9,761 nt of DNA from NCBI GenBank assembly GCA_004296865.1, contig SCVQ01000162.1, positions 1 to 9,761 on the forward strand. The letters run 5' to 3'. This DNA comes from Nitrospirota bacterium (GTDB lineage: Bacteria; Nitrospirota; Nitrospiria; Nitrospirales; Nitrospiraceae). The notes beneath the pieces were generated by a model that was given only the letters and a program-made list of their open reading frames with translations, was not told the DNA's origin and searched no databases. Below are positions 5,386-9,761 of the stretch, piece after piece (the first letter of the stretch is position 1; each line of letters begins with the position of its first letter). The translations under genes were made by a program, and so were the position numbers.

Positions 5386-8300
5386 ATGGTTGAGCGGATC
5401 ATTGAGTACTGTGCGAGAAACCGTTTCATCGTCTTTCTGCTCGTCTTTTCGACGGCCCTGGGCGGGCTCTGGGCCATGAAGCAGACTCCCGTCGATGCCC
5501 TGCCGGATATCTCCGACACGCAGGTGATCGTCTACACCACCTGGCCGGGACGGTCGCCTGATCTGGTCGAGGATCAGATCACCTACCCGATCGTCACGGC
5601 CCTCTTATCGGCCCCAAAAGTGACCGTGGTGCGCGGGTTTTCCGACTTCGGCTATTCCTACGTCTACATTCTCTTCAAAGACGGCACCGACATCTACTGG
5701 GCCCGCACACGCGTCTTGGAGCGTCTGAGCCAACTCGGCGGGCGCATGCCGGAGGGGGTCACGCCGCAACTCGGCCCCGATGCAACCGGGGTGGGCTGGG
5801 TGTTCCAATACGCACTGGTGGACGAGACCGGCCAGCAGGACCTCGCCTCGCTGCGCAGCTTCCAGGATTGGTACCTGCGCTACTGGTTGCGCGCCGTGGA
5901 AGGAGTCGCCGAGGTGGCCAGCATCGGTGGCTTTGTCCGCCAGTACCAGGTCAATCTGGATCCGACCAAAGTCCTCGCCTATCGCCTGTCTATCCCTTCG
6001 ATCGTGGAAACGATTCGACTGAGCAACAACGACGTGGGCGGTCGCGTCGTGGAATTTTCCGGGATCGAATATGTGGTCCGGGGGCGAGGCTACATCAAGA
6101 AGGCCGAGGACATCGAGGAAATCGCCGTGGGCGTCAACGAAAATGGCACACCCATTCTCTTGCGCGACGTGGCAACGGTGCGGCTCGGTCCCGACATGCG
6201 GCGAGGGCTGGTGGAGTTGAATGGGGAAGGCGAGGTCGCGGGCGGGATTGTGGTCATGCGCTTCGGCGAGAATGCCCTCACCGTGATCGAGCGCGTCAAG
6301 GCCAAGCTCAAAGAACTCGAGCCCTCCATGCCGAAGGGTGTCAAGGTTGTCACGACCTACGACCGCAGCAACCTCATTCACGAATCCATCGCCACGGCAA
6401 ATGAGAACCTGGCTGAAGAGCTGATTGTCACCGGTGTCCTGATCGTCGGCTTTCTCCTCCATGTTCGCTCCGCTATGCTCCCTATCCTCAGCCTGCCCCT
6501 GTCGATCCTGATCGCCTTTATTCCCATTTACTTCTTGGACCTCGGGATCAACATCATGTCGCTCGGCGGCATTATCGTAGCCATCGGGGACATGGTGGAC
6601 GCCCCGATCGTGATGGTGGACAACGCGCACAAGCGCTTGGAGGACTGGGAACGCAACGGCAGACTCGGCGACCGGACGCAGATCCTCATCGATTCGGCCA
6701 AAGAAGTCGGACCGGCGATGTTCAGCTCGTTACTCGTGATCGGGGTCTCCTTCTTGCCCGTCTTCGTCCTCGAGGCGCAGGAAGGCCGGATGTTCAAGCC
6801 ACTGGCCTTTACGAACTTCCTGGGCATTGCCGCCTGCGCGGTGCTGGCCATCACGCTGATTCCGGCGTTGTTGCCGACCTTCACGCGCGGCCGGATCTTC
6901 CCTGAGCAGCGGCACCCCGTCAGCCGCCTCTTGCAGCGTCTCTATGCGCCCGTGCTGCGTGCGGCGCTGCACCACCGGTGGCTGGTCGTGGTCTTGTCGA
7001 TCGGGCTGCTGGTCAGCATCATCCCCGCCTACCAGCGCATGGGCTCCGAGTTCATGCCGCCTTTGTATGAGGGGACCATCCTCTACATGCCGACGACACT
7101 GCCCGGCCTGTCTGTCACCGAAGCCAGCCGGCTGCTTCAACTCATGGACCGGAAGCTCCGGGCATTTCCCGAAGTCGAGTGGGTCTTCGGCAAGGCAGGG
7201 CGGGCGGAGACCTCCACGGACCCGGCCCCGTTCAGCATGATGGAAGTCGTGGTGGAGCTCAAGCCGAAGGACCAGTGGCGGCCGGGCCTGAGCTATGAGG
7301 GACTCGTGGATGAGATGAACCGGGCGTTACAGTTTCCGGGGGTGACCAACGCCTGGACGATGCCGATCAAAGCCCGGATCGACATGCTCACGACCGGCAT
7401 CCGGACCCCGGTCGGGATCAAGATTTTCGGATCCGACCTCAAAGAGATCGAACGGATCGGCGAACATCTCGAGATGGTCCTCAGGGAGGTGCCGGGGACG
7501 CGCAGCGTCTATGCGGAGCGGGTCAATGGCGGGTACTTCCTCGACTTCGACATCAACCGGAAGGAGATCGCGCGCTACGGGCTCAAATTGATGGATGTGG
7601 GCCGGATCATCGAGACGGCCATCGGCGGTGAAAACATCGCGACGACCATCGAGGGGCGCGAACGGTATCCGATCAACGTGCGCTACCTCCGCGAGTTGCG
7701 CGATGACCCAGAAAAGCTGCGACGGGTGCTCGTGGATACACCGACCGGTGCGCAAGTGCCCCTCGCCCAGCTCGCCACGCTCCGGTTCGTGAATGGACCT
7801 CCCATGATTCGGGATGAAAACGGCAGGCTGGCCGGCTATGTCTTTCTGGATATGGCCGGGCGGGATGTGGGCGGGTATGTGAAGGACCTCAAGCGGGTGG
7901 TGCGTGAGAAGGTGCAGCTTCCGCCGGGCTACACGATCGCCTGGTCGGGCCAGTATGAATTCATGGAGCGAGTCAAAGAGCGGCTCAAACTGGTGGTGCC
8001 GCTCACCCTGGTCATCATCTTCGTGATGTTCTACTTTACGTTTAGCTCGGTGGCCGAAACGGGGATGGTGATGCTGGGTGTGCCGCTCTGTCTAGTAGGC
8101 GCCTTCTGGTATCTTGCCGAACTCGACTACAACATGAGCATCGCGGTCTGGGTCGGGATCATCACCGTGGTCGGGACAGGAGCTGAGACCAGCTCGGTCA
8201 TGCTGGCCTATCTGGATGAGGCCTGCAGGCGGCGCAAGACGGAAGGCGGGCTCGCGACCCTTGAAGATCTCATTGAGACCGTGCATCGCGGAGCGGTGGA

Positions 8301-8523
8301 GCGCATCCGGCCGATGGCGATGATCGGCCTGGTGGATGTCATCGGATTGATCCCCGTCATGATGGCCGCCGGCACCGGCGCCGATGTGATGAAACGCATC
8401 GCTGCCCCGCAAGTTGGGGGCGTGTTTTCCGCCATGATCCTCACACTCATCGTCATTCCGCCCATCTATGTCATCTGGCGCTGGCATAACGAGGTTAAGA
8501 AACGCGACACGACTTCGTCATGA
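5386..8523 (+). CDS. cusA: Inner-membrane heavy-metal RND pump (CusA-like, probable Cu(I)/Ag(I) exporter)
   Basis: This 1045-residue proton/metal antiporter is close in length to E. coli CusA (1047). It has the RND plan: TM1 at about 10-30, a periplasmic porter/docking region, TM2-6 at about 345-500, TM7 at about 531-550, a second periplasmic region, and TM8-12 at about 866-1032. By recalled alignment, Met568, Met618 and Met667 (ILYMPTT, PFSMMEV, IDMLTTG) match the three Met ligands of CusA (573, 623, 672), supporting a monovalent copper/silver substrate. TM4 reads AIGDMVDAPIVMVDNAHKRL, of CusA/HME type; Asp405 matches the CusA proton-relay Asp, and Glu934 matches Glu939. Unusually, the position of relay Lys984 is Met977, and extra acidic residues occur at 402 and 984. 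I prefer ATG 5386 over an in-frame TTG at 5380 because MVERIIEYCARNRF resembles CusA N-termini and GGG (5376-5378) sits seven bases upstream. Confidence 0.93.
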   Translation: MVERIIEYCARNRFIVFLLVFSTALGGLWAMKQTPVDALPDISDTQVIVYTTWPGRSPDLVEDQITYPIVTALLSAPKVTVVRGFSDFGYSYVYILFKDGTDIYWARTRVLERLSQLGGRMPEGVTPQLGPDATGVGWVFQYALVDETGQQDLASLRSFQDWYLRYWLRAVEGVAEVASIGGFVRQYQVNLDPTKVLAYRLSIPSIVETIRLSNNDVGGRVVEFSGIEYVVRGRGYIKKAEDIEEIAVGVNENGTPILLRDVATVRLGPDMRRGLVELNGEGEVAGGIVVMRFGENALTVIERVKAKLKELEPSMPKGVKVVTTYDRSNLIHESIATANENLAEELIVTGVLIVGFLLHVRSAMLPILSLPLSILIAFIPIYFLDLGINIMSLGGIIVAIGDMVDAPIVMVDNAHKRLEDWERNGRLGDRTQILIDSAKEVGPAMFSSLLVIGVSFLPVFVLEAQEGRMFKPLAFTNFLGIAACAVLAITLIPALLPTFTRGRIFPEQRHPVSRLLQRLYAPVLRAALHHRWLVVVLSIGLLVSIIPAYQRMGSEFMPPLYEGTILYMPTTLPGLSVTEASRLLQLMDRKLRAFPEVEWVFGKAGRAETSTDPAPFSMMEVVVELKPKDQWRPGLSYEGLVDEMNRALQFPGVTNAWTMPIKARIDMLTTGIRTPVGIKIFGSDLKEIERIGEHLEMVLREVPGTRSVYAERVNGGYFLDFDINRKEIARYGLKLMDVGRIIETAIGGENIATTIEGRERYPINVRYLRELRDDPEKLRRVLVDTPTGAQVPLAQLATLRFVNGPPMIRDENGRLAGYVFLDMAGRDVGGYVKDLKRVVREKVQLPPGYTIAWSGQYEFMERVKERLKLVVPLTLVIIFVMFYFTFSSVAETGMVMLGVPLCLVGAFWYLAELDYNMSIAVWVGIITVVGTGAETSSVMLAYLDEACRRRKTEGGLATLEDLIETVHRGAVERIRPMAMIGLVDVIGLIPVMMAAGTGADVMKRIAAPQVGGVFSAMILTLIVIPPIYVIWRWHNEVKKRDTTSS

Positions 8524-8530
8524 GATCTGA

Positions 8531-8536
8531 GAGGAG
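8531..8536 (+). promoter_or_regulatory. Shine-Dalgarno site deciding the lipoprotein start
   Basis: GAGGAG lies seven bases before ATG 8544. This favours 8544 over the in-frame ATG at 8520, which overlaps the pump gene's stop codon. Starting at 8544 also places the lipobox Cys at a normal position, residue 23. Confidence 0.8.
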
Positions 8537-8543
8537 AACAACT

Positions 8544-9113
8544 ATGGACAGGAAAAAGATCGCCGTTGGGGCCGGCACTCTGGTGAGTCTTCTCATCTCG
8601 CTCCAAGGGTGCCACCTTGGTCCTCTTCCTCCCACGCCCGATCTCGGCGGGACGTTTATCGCACATTCGGCCGACATCCAAGTGGATGAGAACACAGTTG
8701 CAGAGATTATGTCGGCATTCAAGCGGACGGAGGAGGCCGTTCGACACCGTGATCTGGACGGAGTCATGGCCCTCTACACTGAAGGCTATAAGCATCGCGG
8801 TTTCACGAAAGACACGATAAGAACCGTTTGGAAAAACCTTTTCGAAACGCATCACGATTTCTCAGGCTCCCATATCTTCACGCGAATCAAAGTGCTGCCG
8901 GAGAGGACTCCCAAAACAGTGATGATCACCTGCACGGGAAGTCTCTGGGCGGTTTCGAACGAGACGGGCCAGCGGGAAAACATCGATAGCTGGTATGGAG
9001 AGGTTCATTACTTGGAGTACAGCGACAGCGGGTGGCGTATAGCCGGTCATGCGTGGGAAGTCTTGATGCCCAAGGAAACTCGTTTTGCGCCTCCGCCGCA
9101 CCCGTTCTTCTGA
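8544..9113 (+). CDS. NTF2-like (SnoaL-type) lipoprotein of unknown function
   Basis: This 189-residue protein has a lipoprotein signal: MDRKK, a hydrophobic core at 6-20, and the lipobox LQGC with Cys23 as the lipidation site. A Pro-rich linker (25-34) follows. Residues about 48-172 resemble the NTF2/SnoaL cone fold: a first helix with TEEAVRHRDLDGVMALY (62-78), then strands with VMITCTGSLW (126-135) and a closing EVHYLEYSDSGWRIAGHAWE (153-172). This layout resembles small stress- or ligand-binding NTF2-like proteins; I see no catalytic residues to name. It starts 20 bases after the pump gene, so it is probably in the efflux operon and may sit in the periplasm near the complex. Its base composition looks less GC-rich than the pump gene. 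The C-terminus ends PPPHPFF. Function is unknown, and a link to metal efflux is inferred from position only. Confidence 0.8.
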   Translation: MDRKKIAVGAGTLVSLLISLQGCHLGPLPPTPDLGGTFIAHSADIQVDENTVAEIMSAFKRTEEAVRHRDLDGVMALYTEGYKHRGFTKDTIRTVWKNLFETHHDFSGSHIFTRIKVLPERTPKTVMITCTGSLWAVSNETGQRENIDSWYGEVHYLEYSDSGWRIAGHAWEVLMPKETRFAPPPHPFF

Positions 9114-9173
9114 GCCCTGTCGTTTCACGTTGGGATAGCCGATCAACCAAAGAGCTGGAAACGCTGACGGTCT

Positions 9174-9177
9174 GGAG
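9174..9177 (+). promoter_or_regulatory. Probable Shine-Dalgarno for the methyltransferase GTG start
   Basis: GGAG at 9174-9177, continuing as AAG to 9180, precedes GTG 9189 by 11 bases, somewhat long but usable. The 75-base spacer after the lipoprotein gene shows no terminator or heptad repeat, unlike the earlier junctions. Confidence 0.5.
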
Positions 9178-9188
9178 AAGAAAAAATC

Positions 9189-9761
9189 GTGAGCAAGCAC
9201 GAGCACGGTTACATGCCTGCCCTGCGGTTCGACTGGCTGACACCGCTCTACGATCCGGTCATCCGCTGGACCATGCGGGAAGCGCTGTTCAAGCCCCGGT
9301 TGGTGCAGCAAGCGAACATCCAGCCGGGTCACCGAGTGTTGGACCTCGGCTGCGGAACAGCGACACTCACGATCCTGATCAAACAGACTCACCCGGAAAC
9401 TCACGTCGTCGGGCTGGATGGGGACCCCAAGGTGCTTGCTCTTGCCAGAGCAAAAGTGGCCAAGGCGGGCGTGACGGTCACGCTGGATCAAGGCATGGCC
9501 TTTGAGCTGCCCTATCCAAACCACATGTTCGATCGCGTCCTGACGAGTCTGCTCCTCCACCATTTGACCAAGGACAACAAACGACGAACGTTGAGCGAGG
9601 TGTTCCGTGTTCTCCGACCTGGCGGGGAATTGCACGTCGCTGATTTCGGGAAGCCTCACAATGCTGTCATGGCTGCCGTTTCACTCATAGTGCGTTGGCT
9701 GGAGGAGGCCGGGGACAATATGAAGGGGCTGCTCCCAGTGCTGATTCGCGAAGCCGGGTTC
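9189..9761 (+). CDS. Class I SAM-dependent methyltransferase (UbiE-like), 3' end outside window
   Basis: The frame is open from a GTG at 9189 to the right edge, giving the first 191 residues. The Rossmann methyltransferase motifs are in order. Motif I, VLDLGCGTA, at 50-58 binds S-adenosylmethionine. The acidic ribose-binding residue is Asp77 in VVGLDGD, and FDRVLTSLLLHHL (114-126) is the motif II region. VFRVLRPGGELHVADFG (138-154) is the post-motif II/III signature of UbiE/Methyltransf_11 enzymes. The N-terminal HGYMPALRFDWLTPLYDPVI precedes the core and may form a lid. The start is chosen for the upstream GGAGAAG; Met9 (ATG 9213) is an alternative but would cut into this N-terminal part. 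The methyl acceptor is unknown. No cysteine arrangement typical of arsenite methyltransferase is visible; the only Cys is in motif I. Its place after the efflux genes suggests it may belong to the same transcript. Confidence 0.85.
   Translation, partial: MSKHEHGYMPALRFDWLTPLYDPVIRWTMREALFKPRLVQQANIQPGHRVLDLGCGTATLTILIKQTHPETHVVGLDGDPKVLALARAKVAKAGVTVTLDQGMAFELPYPNHMFDRVLTSLLLHHLTKDNKRRTLSEVFRVLRPGGELHVADFGKPHNAVMAAVSLIVRWLEEAGDNMKGLLPVLIREAGF

Noticed and set aside
8862..9659. A 265-residue antisense frame across the lipoprotein and methyltransferase genes
   Set aside because: The + strand in this region encodes clear NTF2-like and SAM-methyltransferase motifs. The antisense product shows no domain and is explained by codon bias on the opposite strand.

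Overview
All genes in this GC-rich window lie on the + strand. The content and order point to a free-living Gram-negative, chemolithotroph-like bacterium: a di-heme-peroxidase-like tail, a PfkB sugar kinase beside a tandem universal stress protein, then a heavy-metal RND efflux operon. The gene style recalls Nitrospirota (Nitrospira-like). That placement is an impression from general familiarity, because the window holds no rRNA or other phylogenetic marker.

Layout. Positions 3-161 are the 3' end of a probable cytochrome c peroxidase. Positions 204-1157 encode a PfkB-family phosphofructokinase-type kinase, and 1244-2104 a two-domain UspA protein. Positions 2286-2648 encode a small exported or membrane-anchored protein with a Met/His/Cys cluster. 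A tripartite HME-RND efflux system follows: outer-membrane channel CusC-like (2782-4080), periplasmic adaptor CusB-like (4077-5294, ATGA overlap) and inner-membrane pump CusA-like (5386-8523). An NTF2-like lipoprotein (8544-9113) starts 20 bases after the pump gene. A class I SAM methyltransferase (9189 to the window edge, incomplete) follows. The pump keeps the three methionines that bind Cu(I)/Ag(I) in E. coli CusA, so copper/silver export is the best guess for substrate. The channel, adaptor and pump should form one envelope-spanning complex. The small Met/His-rich protein at the head of the operon could deliver or sense metal in the periplasm. The roles of the lipoprotein and methyltransferase in this context are unknown.

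The most unusual feature is a set of short repeats. Four gene junctions (about 1154-1236, 2111-2244, 2664-2758 and 5291-5378) each hold tandem 7-base (sometimes 8-base) units in one orientation, followed by the same kind of units inverted. Each junction has its own core sequence, but all are built around TGA/TCA or TTGA/CAAT. Two arrays begin on the stop codon of the upstream gene, and their 7-base period puts a stop in all three frames. A fifth, one-armed array (4224-4251) lies inside the adaptor reading frame. There, the one unit whose TGA would fall in frame reads TCA instead. I know of no established name for these elements.
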